DNA of 64,000 nt from Thermosulfurimonas marina (GTDB lineage: Bacteria > Desulfobacterota > Thermodesulfobacteria > Thermodesulfobacteriales > Thermodesulfobacteriaceae), in the NCBI RefSeq assembly GCF_012317585.1, contig NZ_CP042909.1, positions 1,302,001 through 1,366,000 of the forward strand, written 5' to 3'. The notes under the pieces are model-generated. The model worked only from the letters and a program-made list of their open reading frames with translations. It ran no database searches and was not told the origin of the DNA. How positions within the stretch are numbered: position 1 is the first letter of the stretch; the number at the start of each line of letters is the position of its first letter. Of this stretch, positions 50,033 through 58,641 are shown in pieces. The position numbers were made by a program, and so were the translations under genes.

Positions 50033-51619
50033 CTACTTACCGAAGGGGAGCCACTTCTGGAGTTGCTCTTGGACCTTCTCTTTGATGGTTCTTTCCACCG
50101 CGCGGGAGCGGAGTATTACCCGGGGCTTGCGGTAGGGCCCTTTGAGTTCCAGAGTGAGCTCCACCTCGCCCTTTTCGTTTACCAGGTGTCGGGCCGGGGG
50201 CCACTTTCCCGTCAATTTTTTGGAAAGTTCGGGGGAAAAGACCAGATCCACGGGAAGATCCAGTATCCCGTCCAGGGTGACCACCCCCTGGGCGATGCGG
50301 GCCGAAAGCGTCTTTCCAGAAAGGGCCGCGGAAAGGGTGGCCCTCCTCTGGGCGATCTGGAATATTCCGGAGGCCCGGTCAAAAAGAAGAGTGGAGAGTT
50401 CCGGAAGGCCGAGAAGGGAGGCCAGTTTCCGGGTGGCCGGAAGATCGGAAAGCTCTAGGGGTGCGAGGCGAAAGACCCCGGAGCCCGAAAGGGTATCCAT
50501 CATCTTTGCCAAACTCAGGCCGGAGGCGGTGAAATTGCCGTCATAGGAGGCCCGACCCCGGAGGCGCCCGGGAAGATCCGGCCAGAGGCCACTCAAAAGT
50601 TCGGCGATTTCCACCCCCTCCCCGGTCTCCCGGACCTTCCAGTGTGGGGGGTGCGAGAGGAGTTCGGCCTCGATCCGGTCCTTTACCTTTCCGCGGGCCA
50701 CCTCACAGGTGAGCTCGGAGGTGAGGTGTCCCTTTGCGTAAGAGGCTTTGAGGGCCAGGGCCGAGACGGCAAGCTTGCGGTAAAGGATCTTTTTGATGTT
50801 CACCCGGGCTTGAGCCCGCCGGAAGGGGAGGGCGGGGAGCTTGACTTCCTTTTCAGCCCCCCTTCTTTTCACCCCCGAAGAAGGCGAGGGTTTTTCCCCG
50901 GCCTGAGGGCCCTCTTTGAGGAAAGGATTGAGGTCCAGGGTCTCTCCGGAAAGGGAAAGAAAGAGGTCCGGGGCAGAGGTCCAGTGCGCTACCCGGGCTT
51001 CGGCCTGCCAGGGAGAGTCGAAGACCCTGAAGGAAAGTCGGGCTCGGGCCTCGGCCTCGGTAAGGGAGGCCGCAAGCTGGAAGGGGATCTTGAGGGAGGG
51101 AAGCTCCCCCAGCTGATCCTCAAAGACCAGAAGTCCTTCTTTGATTTCGAACTTGGGGACCACCAGAAGAAAGGGCGCTCCGCCCTGGGCCGAGGGCTTT
51201 TCTGCCGAGGGCTTCTTCGCAGAGGGCTTGGGGGGGCCCAGGCTCTCCCAATTGAAATGCCCCTTGCGGTCCCGCACCAGGTGCAGATAGGGACCGGAGA
51301 TCTCCGCCCGGGTAAGGACTACCTTTTTCTGGAGAAGGGGCCAGAGGGCAAACTTCACCCGGAGCCCTTTCACCCGCACGAAGTCGGTCTTCCCGTCGGC
51401 CTCCTTTACGGAAAGGCCCTCCAGGCGAATCCCTTTGAAAAGCCCCACCTCCACCCGGGCTAGCTCCACCTTCCGTCCCAGGGCCTTTTCGACCCTTTCC
51501 ACCACCAGGGGACGAATCCTTTCCGGCTTGAGATAGGCCCTTACCAGAAGGGAAAGGGCCACCACCGCCAGGACCAGAAGGATACCCACCCCGATGAGGA
51601 TCTTATAGATAAGGCGCAT
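50033..51619 (-). CDS. AsmA-like inner-membrane/periplasmic protein
   Basis: The 528-residue protein has one N-terminal membrane helix (about 7-29), then the AsmA start R-I-R-P-L-V-V-E-R-V-E-K-A-L-G-R-K-V-E-L near 35-54 and a long beta-rich periplasmic region, with a Lys/Pro/Ser/Ala repeat near 133-145 (P-S-A-K-K-P-S-A-E-K-P-S-A). AsmA-type proteins (TamB, YhdP, AsmA) bridge the envelope and help move phospholipids or barrels. It follows lptG by 10 bp, so a lipid-transport role fits. Confidence 0.82.
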   Translation of the reverse strand: MRLIYKILIGVGILLVLAVVALSLLVRAYLKPERIRPLVVERVEKALGRKVELARVEVGLFKGIRLEGLSVKEADGKTDFVRVKGLRVKFALWPLLQKKVVLTRAEISGPYLHLVRDRKGHFNWESLGPPKPSAKKPSAEKPSAQGGAPFLLVVPKFEIKEGLLVFEDQLGELPSLKIPFQLAASLTEAEARARLSFRVFDSPWQAEARVAHWTSAPDLFLSLSGETLDLNPFLKEGPQAGEKPSPSSGVKRRGAEKEVKLPALPFRRAQARVNIKKILYRKLAVSALALKASYAKGHLTSELTCEVARGKVKDRIEAELLSHPPHWKVRETGEGVEIAELLSGLWPDLPGRLRGRASYDGNFTASGLSLAKMMDTLSGSGVFRLAPLELSDLPATRKLASLLGLPELSTLLFDRASGIFQIAQRRATLSAALSGKTLSARIAQGVVTLDGILDLPVDLVFSPELSKKLTGKWPPARHLVNEKGEVELTLELKGPYRKPRVILRSRAVERTIKEKVQEQLQKWLPFGK

Positions 51620-51629
51620 GGTCTCCTCC

Positions 51630-52700
51630 TCAATAGGTCTTTTTCAGGAAAAGGATAGCCGAACCGATCGGCCCTGTCCAAAGGAGGAAAAGGGCCAGCC
51701 CTACGGGAAGGTGTCCCCCCAGGGCCAGGACCCTGAGAAGGACCACCAGGCCGTAGAAGAAGGCCGTAAGGAGGAGGCCCACCGAAAGGCCCTTGGCCAG
51801 GGCCCGTTTGCCCCGGAAGGTGAGAAAGGCGAGAAGGGCCGGGGCCGCAAGGAGCGGACTCAGGAAGGGGTAAAGGAAGCGGTAAAGGATCTCCGTGAGC
51901 GGGGCCACCGGAGAGAATCCCGAGGCCTCAAGAAACCGATAACGGGCGAGCAGTTCCCGTAGACTCAAGGCCTTAAGCGGCCTTTTCACCGAAAGGAGGA
52001 TTTCCGGAGAAAACCCCAGATCAAAACCCCGATTTTCCATCCTTTGAGGGGCAAAATCTCCCTTTTTTTCCGCAAAAAGGGCGCCCTCTAGCCTCCACCA
52101 GGTTCCCTTAAGAAACCAGGCCCGGCGGGCGTAGAGGTAAGCCGCAGGCTCATCCCCCTTTTTTCGGATAAGGAGGAGGTCGGCCAGGAGTTCGCCCCCC
52201 GGCTCCAGAGGCCGGGCCCAGAGGAGGAAGTCCGGCCCGGAGAAAAAGAGCCGTCCCGAGGCCAGGAGGGTGGCCGGCTGGGCCCTTTTGATCCTCACCT
52301 CCCAGGTGTAAAGGGCCTGATAGGTGCTCCGCGGAAGGGTCAGGGCCAAAAGACCGGAAACCAGAAAGGAGAGGGCCAGCAGGGTCACCAGATAGGGTTT
52401 GACCAGGCGCCAGGGCGAAAAACCCAGGGCCCGCAGGGCCAGGAGTTCGTTTCCCCGGGAAAGGAAGGCCAGAGAGGCCAGGGCTGCCAGGGCCGCCGCG
52501 GCGGGCCAGACCTGAAAGAGGATCTCCGGAAGCCGATAGAGGAGATAAAGAAAGAAAAGCCCCGGAGGTCCGCCTGCGGAAAGAAGGTCCTCCAGTCTCT
52601 CAAAGAACTCCACCAGGAGATAGACCCCGGAGAGGGCCAGGAGAAAAAGCGGCAGGAAAAAGGCCAGAGGCCCAAGGAGATAGCGCTGGTAGAGCCTCAC
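51630..52700 (-). CDS. lptG: Lipopolysaccharide export permease LptG
   Basis: The 356-residue protein has six membrane helices in two groups of three, flanking a periplasmic beta-jellyroll, as in YjgP/YjgQ permeases. The start R-L-Y-Q-R-Y-L-L-G-P and G-N-E-L-L-A-L-R-A-L-G-F-S-P near 78 (coupling helix) are typical. With LptF and the ATPase LptB it lifts LPS from the inner membrane. It overlaps lptF by 4 bp. The lptF/lptG split is by order and is the less certain part. Confidence 0.88.
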   Translation of the reverse strand: MRLYQRYLLGPLAFFLPLFLLALSGVYLLVEFFERLEDLLSAGGPPGLFFLYLLYRLPEILFQVWPAAAALAALASLAFLSRGNELLALRALGFSPWRLVKPYLVTLLALSFLVSGLLALTLPRSTYQALYTWEVRIKRAQPATLLASGRLFFSGPDFLLWARPLEPGGELLADLLLIRKKGDEPAAYLYARRAWFLKGTWWRLEGALFAEKKGDFAPQRMENRGFDLGFSPEILLSVKRPLKALSLRELLARYRFLEASGFSPVAPLTEILYRFLYPFLSPLLAAPALLAFLTFRGKRALAKGLSVGLLLTAFFYGLVVLLRVLALGGHLPVGLALFLLWTGPIGSAILFLKKTY

Positions 52701-53779
52701 AGCCCCTCCCTCCGAAGACTAAAGCGCCAGAGGACCAGCCCGAGGGCCAGGAAAAGGGCCGGGGCCAGTCCCAGGGCCAGGGGCGGGGCCAGTTTCCCTT
52801 CCTCCGCCAGGGTGCTTCCCAGGGAAAAGAGGAGGTAATAGAAGAGATGGAGGAGGAGCCCCAGGATGAGGGCCGGGGCCCGCCCCGAGGCCTTGAGACT
52901 CAAGCCTAGAGGAAGCCCCAGAAAGGGAAGCACCAGGGCGGCCAGGGGGTAGAAAAACCTCTGGTAGAACTCCGCGAGATATTTCCGGCGCTTGTGGGGC
53001 GGAAGTTTGGAGGAGCGGGCCCGGGAAAGAAGCTCGAAAAGCCCCATCTCCCCTCGCTTAAGCTCCCGTTCCTCCGGGGGGCTCAAGGGAAAGCGATAAC
53101 GGTAACTTTCAAAGTAGAGGTTTTCCACCCTTTGAAGATCGGAAGAAAAGAAGTGCCCCTCTCCCTTCTCCAGAAGGAGTTCTGCCCCTCCGGGAAAGAG
53201 GGTCAGCCGTCCCCTCCGAGCATAAAGAAAACCCTTCTTGCCTCCGGGGCCTTCCCGGAGGATGTAAACATCCTTCAGCCGAAAGCCCTCTTTGACCCTC
53301 CGGGCATAAAGCAGGGTGCCCGGGAACCAGTCCACCGGAGTCTTTTCCGGAAGCCCCCTTTCCAGGCGCTTGACCGCCAGTTGCCAGAGGGTATCCCGCA
53401 TGCGGCGTTTGGCCTGGGGGACCAGAAGGAGGGTCAGAAGCAGGGCCAGGGCAAAGAGCCCCGCGGCGGTGAGGGCCACGGCCCTGGTCAGCCGTAAAGG
53501 AGAGATGCCCAGGGAGGCCAGGGCCAGGATCTCGCGATCGTGGGCCAGACGTATGAAGGCCAGAAGTACCCCGGCCAAGCCGGCCAGTGGCAGGGCAAAG
53601 GGCAAAAGAAAGAGGAGGAGGTAGCCGGAAAAGCGCAGAAGATCCGCAACCTGTCCTCCCCGGGCGAAGATCTCCGGGCCAAAATCCGCCATACGGGCCA
53701 GATAGAGGAGAAGGAGGCCCAGAGAAAGGACCCAGAGGAGGTTTGAAAGGATCTCCCGCAGGAGGTATCTTGTGAGCAC
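52697..53779 (-). CDS. lptF: Lipopolysaccharide export permease LptF
   Basis: The 360-residue YjgP/YjgQ-family protein starts L-T-R-Y-L-L-R-E-I, carries the coupling motif D-R-E-I-L-A-L-A-S-L-G-I-S near residue 83, and has six helices around a periplasmic domain with a Y-A-R-R-x-x-x-G tract. It is first in the operon and only 16 bp from the divergent hydantoinase gene, so promoters must overlap coding sequence or lie within the neighbour. Confidence 0.88.
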   Translation of the reverse strand: MLTRYLLREILSNLLWVLSLGLLLLYLARMADFGPEIFARGGQVADLLRFSGYLLLFLLPFALPLAGLAGVLLAFIRLAHDREILALASLGISPLRLTRAVALTAAGLFALALLLTLLLVPQAKRRMRDTLWQLAVKRLERGLPEKTPVDWFPGTLLYARRVKEGFRLKDVYILREGPGGKKGFLYARRGRLTLFPGGAELLLEKGEGHFFSSDLQRVENLYFESYRYRFPLSPPEERELKRGEMGLFELLSRARSSKLPPHKRRKYLAEFYQRFFYPLAALVLPFLGLPLGLSLKASGRAPALILGLLLHLFYYLLFSLGSTLAEEGKLAPPLALGLAPALFLALGLVLWRFSLRREGL

Positions 53780-53795
53780 GTCTGCATTTTAGCCC

Positions 53796-55343
53796 ATGGG
53801 AGCCTTCACTGCCACGGAAATATCCGTCTTTTACCGCCTCTTTTCCTCGGTGGCCGAGGAGATGGGGGTGGTGCTCCAGCGCTCGGCCTTCTCTCCCAAC
53901 ATTAAAGAAAGGCGCGACTTCTCCTGCGCCCTTTTCGACAGCCAGGGGCGTCTTCTGGCTCAGGCGGCCCACATTCCGGTCCACCTGGGGGCCCTTCCGG
54001 ACACGGTGGCTGCCGTCCTGGAAGAGCTGGATCTTCATCCGGGGGATGTGGTCCTTACTAATGATCCCTATCGCGGGGGGACCCATCTTCCGGACCTTAC
54101 CCTAGTGGCCCCGGTCTTTGTGGGGGAAAGAAGGGCCTTTTTGCTGGCCGTGAGGGCCCATCACTCCGATGTGGGAGGGAAGTATCCCGGCTCCATGGGA
54201 CTGGCTCGCCATATCGAGGAAGAGGGAATCCTTATTCCTCCGCGTAAATTGGTCTCTGAAGGCCGTTTCGACCGGGAATTCTGGGAGGACTTCCTTTCCC
54301 GGGTAAGGGGACGGGCCGAAAGGGAGGGGGACCTGCGGGCCCAGCTGGCGGCCCTTTCCCGGGGAGAGGCCCGCCTTCGGGAGTTGGTAAAGCGTTACGG
54401 GCTTTCCGTGCTCGAGGAAAAGGCCGCGGAGCTTCAGGCCTACTCCGAGGCCTATATGCGGGAGATTCTGCGCGAGATCCCTCAGGGGGAATACTTCTTT
54501 GAGGATTATCTGGACGATGACGGGCTTTCGGAAGAGCCGGTCCCCATCCGGGTGCGGCTTGTGGCCGAAGGAGACCGGGTGAGGGTGGACTTTCGCGGTT
54601 CGGCCCCGGAACTTCCTACCGGGCTCAACGCCGTGCGCTCCGTGACCCGGGCCGCCGTCTTTTACGTGTTTTTGTCGCTGGCCGGGGGATTGGTCCCACC
54701 TAATCAGGGGGCCTTTCGGCCTCTCAAGATCCTCACCGAGCCCCACACGGTAGTGGACGCCCGCTGGCCCGCTCCGGTGGCCGGAGGCAATGTGGAGACC
54801 TCGCAGCGCATTGTGGACGCTGTCCTTGGAGCCCTGGCCCAGGCCCTTCCGGAAAAGATCCCCGCCGCCTCCTGCGGATCCATGAACAATTTGGCCTTCG
54901 GAGGGAAGGATTTCGCCTACTACGAGACCATGGGAGGGGGTATGGGGGGACGGGCCGGGGCTCCAGGGCTTTCCGGAGTCCATACCCATATGACCAATAC
55001 CCTGAACACCCCGGTGGAGGCCCTGGAGCTGGCCTATCCCGTAGTGGTGGAGCGCTACAGCCTGCGGGCCGGCTCCGGGGGCCGGGGGCGGTTTCGAGGG
55101 GGAGACGGTCTGGTGCGGCGTTTCCGGTTTCTGGCGCCGGTGACCGTAAGCCTCCTTACCGAAAGACGCCGCCTTTGTCCCTACGGGCTCTTCGGGGGAG
55201 AGCCCGGAAAGCGGGGGCTCAACTTGCTTTTCGACCGGGAGGGCCGCCGACGGTGTCTTCCGGGGAAGGGAGTCTGGGAAATCGGGGCCGGGGAGGTCCT
55301 GGAAATACGCACGCCTGGAGGTGGGGGCTACGGCAAACCCTGA
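53796..55343 (+). CDS. N-methylhydantoinase B / acetophenone-carboxylase-type subunit (HyuB family)
   Basis: The 515-residue protein has the HyuB start F-Y-R-L-F-S-S-V-A-E-E-M-G near 13, N-I-K-E-R-R-D-F-S-C-A-L-F near 36, V-L-T-N-D-P-Y-R-G-G-T-H-L-P-D near 85, and late M-G-G-G-M-G-G-R-A-G near 380. HyuB works with an ATP-binding HyuA subunit on 5-oxoproline, hydantoins or acetophenone; no hyuA gene is adjacent, which is unusual. The end overlaps hemW by 23 bp. Confidence 0.88.
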   Translation: MGAFTATEISVFYRLFSSVAEEMGVVLQRSAFSPNIKERRDFSCALFDSQGRLLAQAAHIPVHLGALPDTVAAVLEELDLHPGDVVLTNDPYRGGTHLPDLTLVAPVFVGERRAFLLAVRAHHSDVGGKYPGSMGLARHIEEEGILIPPRKLVSEGRFDREFWEDFLSRVRGRAEREGDLRAQLAALSRGEARLRELVKRYGLSVLEEKAAELQAYSEAYMREILREIPQGEYFFEDYLDDDGLSEEPVPIRVRLVAEGDRVRVDFRGSAPELPTGLNAVRSVTRAAVFYVFLSLAGGLVPPNQGAFRPLKILTEPHTVVDARWPAPVAGGNVETSQRIVDAVLGALAQALPEKIPAASCGSMNNLAFGGKDFAYYETMGGGMGGRAGAPGLSGVHTHMTNTLNTPVEALELAYPVVVERYSLRAGSGGRGRFRGGDGLVRRFRFLAPVTVSLLTERRRLCPYGLFGGEPGKRGLNLLFDREGRRRCLPGKGVWEIGAGEVLEIRTPGGGGYGKP

Positions 55344-56472
55344 GGCCCGGGCCGGGCTCTATATCCACATTCCCTTCTGCCGGGCCAAGTGTCCTTACTG
55401 CGACTTTTATTCGGTAACCCATCCCCTGGAGGAGGATTCCTTCCTTTCCGCCCTCCTTACCGAGGCCAAACTCTGGAGCGAGTTCTGGCCTCGGGACCTT
55501 CCTTTAGAGACCCTTTACGTAGGGGGCGGGACCCCTTCCCTTCTTTCCCCTCGGTTTTACGAAAGGTTGCTGGAGGGGCTCGCCGAGGCCCTTCCCCTGG
55601 CCCCGGAGGAACTTACCCTCGAGGCCAACCCTGAGGGTCTTGGCCTGGAATATCTTCGGGCCCTGCGGGGGATAGGTTTCAATCGTTTAAGTATAGGGGC
55701 CCAGAGCTTTTCCGAGAAGGGCCTTTCGGCCCTGGGCCGGAGGCACGGCCCGGAGGACACCCGACAGGCGGTGGAGGCCGCTCGTCGGGCCGGCTTTGAA
55801 AATCTCTCCCTGGACCTTATCTTTGGCTGGCCCGGCCAGAGCCTTTCCGACCTCCAGGAGGACCTTTCTGCGGCGCTGGCCCTCTCCCCGGAACATCTTT
55901 CCTGTTACGAACTCACCGTGGAAAAGGGCACCCCTTTCTACCGCCTCCTTCAGGAAGGGCGCCTTGCGCTTCCTTCCGAAGACCTCCTGGTGGCCATGCA
56001 CGAGACGGTCCCGGAGGTGCTTGAAGCCCGAGGACTTAAACGCTACGAGATCTCCAATTACGCCCACCGGGGACGACTCTGCCGGCACAATCTACTCTAC
56101 TGGCGCCTTAAGCCCTATCTGGGTCTGGGGCCGGCCGCGGCCTCTTTTTGGGAGAGAAAACGGCTGCGCAATCCGGAGGACCTGGAAGAATACCTCCGCG
56201 CCCTCCGGGAGGGAAGGCTTCCTACGGTGGTGGAAGAGGTCCTGGAGGGGGAGGAGGCCCTGAGGGAGGCCCTTTTCGTAGGACTCCGTCTCCTGGAAGG
56301 GGTGGACCTTGAGGAGCTTTCCCGGAGGTTCGGCCGAGACCCAGCCCGCCTTTTCGCCTCCGAGATCGCCCGCCTGAGGGATCTGGGATTGGTGACCCTG
56401 GAAAAAGGGCGCCTCAAATTGACTCCCAAAGGGGTGCTTCTGGCCAATCAGGTGCAGTTGCATTTTCTTTGA
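55321..56472 (+). CDS. hemW: Heme chaperone HemW-like radical SAM protein
   Basis: The 383-residue protein has C-x3-C-x2-C as F-C-R-A-K-C-P-Y-C-D-F near residue 19, G-G-G-T-P-S near 68, E-A-N-P near 101, and R-L-S-I-G-A-Q-S-F near 120. The cysteine motif C-x3-C-x2-C-D-F and the length distinguish HemW from true oxygen-independent coproporphyrinogen oxidase HemN, which is longer. GTG 55321 lies inside the previous gene; an upstream GGAGG supports it. Relevant in an organism making many hemes. Confidence 0.88.
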   Translation: MGATANPEARAGLYIHIPFCRAKCPYCDFYSVTHPLEEDSFLSALLTEAKLWSEFWPRDLPLETLYVGGGTPSLLSPRFYERLLEGLAEALPLAPEELTLEANPEGLGLEYLRALRGIGFNRLSIGAQSFSEKGLSALGRRHGPEDTRQAVEAARRAGFENLSLDLIFGWPGQSLSDLQEDLSAALALSPEHLSCYELTVEKGTPFYRLLQEGRLALPSEDLLVAMHETVPEVLEARGLKRYEISNYAHRGRLCRHNLLYWRLKPYLGLGPAAASFWERKRLRNPEDLEEYLRALREGRLPTVVEEVLEGEEALREALFVGLRLLEGVDLEELSRRFGRDPARLFASEIARLRDLGLVTLEKGRLKLTPKGVLLANQVQLHFL

Positions 56473-56497
56473 GGCAGGTATATATTCTTTCCCAAGA

Positions 56498-56572
56498 GCG
56501 GGCATAGCTCAGGGGTAGAGCATCAGCTTCCCAAGCTGAGGGTCGCGGGTTCGAATCCCGTTGCCCGCTCCA
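56498..56572 (+). tRNA. tRNA-Gly (CCC)
   Basis: Acceptor GCGGGCA/UGCCCGC, D-arm AGCUCAGGGGUAGAGC, anticodon arm UCAGC-UUCCCAA-GCUGA (anticodon CCC), T-arm with GGUUCGAAUCC, U discriminator and encoded CCA (56570-56572) are all present. Confidence 0.96.
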
Positions 56573-56590
56573 AATATAAATAGGGCCGTA

Positions 56591-56617
56591 AAAGTGGGCC
56601 TGAGCGCCCACTTTTTT
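56591..56617 (+). terminator. Rho-independent terminator after tRNA-Gly
   Basis: AAAGTGGGC (56591-56599) pairs with GCCCACTTT (56606-56614), followed by TTT. It lies just 12 bp before the rimP start. Confidence 0.85.
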
Positions 56618-56628
56618 GTTATGGGGCC

Positions 56629-57096
56629 ATGGAAAGGGAAAGACTCATAAAGGAAGTGTGGGAGTTGGTGGAGCCGGTGGTGCTGGCCCGGGGGCTGGAG
56701 CTCGTGGAGGTGGAGTGGCAGCGCGAGCCCCGGGGCTGGGTCCTCCGGATCTACATTGACAAGCCCGGAGGGGTCACCCTGGGAGATTGCGTGAAGGTGA
56801 GCGAGGTGGTGGGAGATCTCCTGGATGCCCGGGATCTCATTCACCATTCCTACCACCTGGAGGTCTCCTCCCCGGGGCTGGAGCGTCCCTTGCGCAAGCG
56901 GGAGGATTTCGAGCGGTTTGCCGGGGATCGGGTGCGTATCGTCCTGCGGGAGCCCTTTTCGGGGCGCAGGACCTTTACCGGAATTCTCCGGGGCCTGGAG
57001 GGGGACCAGGTGGTGGTAGAGCTGGAGGAGGGCGAGGTGCGGTTGCCTTACGCAGGGATCAAGAAGGCGCATCTCAAGCCTGAAATATCCTTCTGA
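56629..57096 (+). CDS. rimP: Ribosome maturation factor RimP
   Basis: The 155-residue protein has the RimP pattern: L-E-L-V-E-V-E-W-Q near residue 24, L-R-I-Y-I-D-K-P-G-G-V near 40, D-C-V-K-V-S-E-V-V near 54 and L-E-V-S-S-P-G-L-E-R-P-L near 79. It assists 30S subunit assembly. It opens the rimP-nusA-infB-rbfA-truB-rpsO cluster. No long leader lies between the tRNA terminator and its ATG, so the promoter probably lies within or before the tRNA region. Confidence 0.93.
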   Translation: MERERLIKEVWELVEPVVLARGLELVEVEWQREPRGWVLRIYIDKPGGVTLGDCVKVSEVVGDLLDARDLIHHSYHLEVSSPGLERPLRKREDFERFAGDRVRIVLREPFSGRRTFTGILRGLEGDQVVVELEEGEVRLPYAGIKKAHLKPEISF

Positions 57097-57107
57097 GGGA
57101 GAGCGCC

Positions 57108-58358
57108 ATGGCGGAGGATGTACGCAAGATTGTAGAGTTGATGAGCAAAGAAAAGGGGCTTCCCAAGGAGGTCATTGTCTCAGCCCTGGTGGAGGGGATG
57201 CGGACCGCGGCCCAGAAGCGCCTGGGGCCCGAGGCGGAGGTGGAGGCGGTTTACAACGAAGAAAAGGGCGAAATTGAGGTCTATCGCCTTTTTGAGGTGG
57301 TAGAGGAGGTCCGCAATCCCCAAAAGGAGATAGCCCTTTCTGAGGCCCGCAAGAAGAATCCCGCGGCCCGGGTGGGGGACGTGATCGGAGAGCCGGTGGA
57401 TGTGCGGGGGCTGGGACGCATCGCCGCCCAGCTCACCAAGCAGATCCTCACCCAGAAGATTCGCGGGGCCGAACGGGAGATCATTTACGAGGAGTACAAG
57501 AACAAGATCGGGGAGATTGTGAGCGGTTTTGTACACCGCTTTCAGCGACGGGACGTCATCCTTTCTCTGGGGCGGGCCGAGGCCCTGCTTCCGGAAAGGG
57601 AACAGATCCCCACGGAGAGATATCGCCGGGGAGAGCGTCTGCGGGCCCTTCTCATTGAAGTACGCAAGAGCGGGGATCCCCAGTTGGTGGTCTCCCGCAC
57701 CCATCCGGAGTTTCTGAAAAAACTCTTCGAGCGCGAGGTGCCGGAGATCCGGGAGGGGATCGTGAAGATCGTGGCCGTAGCCCGGGAGCCCGGACGAAGG
57801 GCCAAGATGGCTGTAGTCTCCAAGGATCCGGAGGTGGATCCCGTGGGGGCCTGTGTGGGGCTCCGGGGATCCCGGGTGCAGGTGGTGGTCCAGGAGCTCA
57901 AAGGGGAAAAGATCGACATCATTCCCTGGGATCCGGATCCGGCCAAACTGGTCTATCACGCCCTTTCCCCGGCGGAATGCACGCAGGTCATCGTGGACGA
58001 GGAGACCAAGACCCTGGAGGTCATCGTCCCGGACGATCAACTCTCGTTGGCCATCGGGCGCGAGGGGCAGAATGTGCGTCTGGCCTCCAAGCTTCTCGGC
58101 TGGCGCATCGATGTTTATAGCGAGAGCCAGTGGGCCCGGCGTCAGGATCCGGAATTTCTCAAGATGCTGGAGATAGAGGGGCTTTCGGAGGAAGCTGCCG
58201 GAAGGCTTTACGATCAGGGAATCAAGAGCGTGGAGGCCCTGGCTTCGACGGAGCCGGAAAAGGTGGCCGAGATCGCCCGCCTCAAGCTTTCGGAGGCCGA
58301 AGAGGTGGTGGCCCGGGCCCGAGAAAAACTTAGCTCCGGAGAAGGTGAGCCGAGGTAA
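57108..58358 (+). CDS. nusA: Transcription termination/antitermination factor NusA
   Basis: The 416-residue protein has an N-terminal RNA-polymerase-binding domain, an S1 domain (about 130-200), two KH domains (V-D-P-V-G-A-C-V-G-L-R-G-S-R near 243; S-L-A-I-G-R-E-G-Q-N-V-R near 315) and a helix-hairpin-helix tail (E-G-L-S-E-E-A-A-G-R near 356). It starts 11 bp after rimP and overlaps ylxR by 14 bp. Confidence 0.96.
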   Translation: MAEDVRKIVELMSKEKGLPKEVIVSALVEGMRTAAQKRLGPEAEVEAVYNEEKGEIEVYRLFEVVEEVRNPQKEIALSEARKKNPAARVGDVIGEPVDVRGLGRIAAQLTKQILTQKIRGAEREIIYEEYKNKIGEIVSGFVHRFQRRDVILSLGRAEALLPEREQIPTERYRRGERLRALLIEVRKSGDPQLVVSRTHPEFLKKLFEREVPEIREGIVKIVAVAREPGRRAKMAVVSKDPEVDPVGACVGLRGSRVQVVVQELKGEKIDIIPWDPDPAKLVYHALSPAECTQVIVDEETKTLEVIVPDDQLSLAIGREGQNVRLASKLLGWRIDVYSESQWARRQDPEFLKMLEIEGLSEEAAGRLYDQGIKSVEALASTEPEKVAEIARLKLSEAEEVVARAREKLSSGEGEPR

Positions 58359-58641
58359 GCATGTTCCGATCCGGATGTGTATCTTTTGCGGAAGGCGTCT
58401 TCCTAAGGGGGCCCTTTTGCGGCTGGCCCTGGACGAGGCCGGGCGGGTGGTGGCCGATCCGGAGCAGAGGCGTCCCGGACGGGGGGCCTATCTCTGTGGC
58501 GAGGAGGCCTGTTTCCGCCGGGCCCTTACCCTCAAGGGGAGACGGCGGCTTATCTCGGCCTTTCGGGGACGGGCCCGGGAAATCTCCCCGGATCTCCTGG
58601 ACAATCTGGCAAAGCGAGGAGGCTTGAAGGGTCATGAGTAA
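58345..58641 (+). CDS. ylxR: YlxR family RNA-binding protein
   Basis: The 98-residue protein has the YlxR signature R-M-C-I-F-C-G-R-R near residue 10 and G-R-G-A-Y-L-C near 46. The family is RNA- or nucleoid-binding and is encoded between nusA and infB in many bacteria. GTG 58345 lies inside nusA; the stop overlaps infB by 8 bp. Confidence 0.9.
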   Translation: MSRGKHVPIRMCIFCGRRLPKGALLRLALDEAGRVVADPEQRRPGRGAYLCGEEACFRRALTLKGRRRLISAFRGRAREISPDLLDNLAKRGGLKGHE

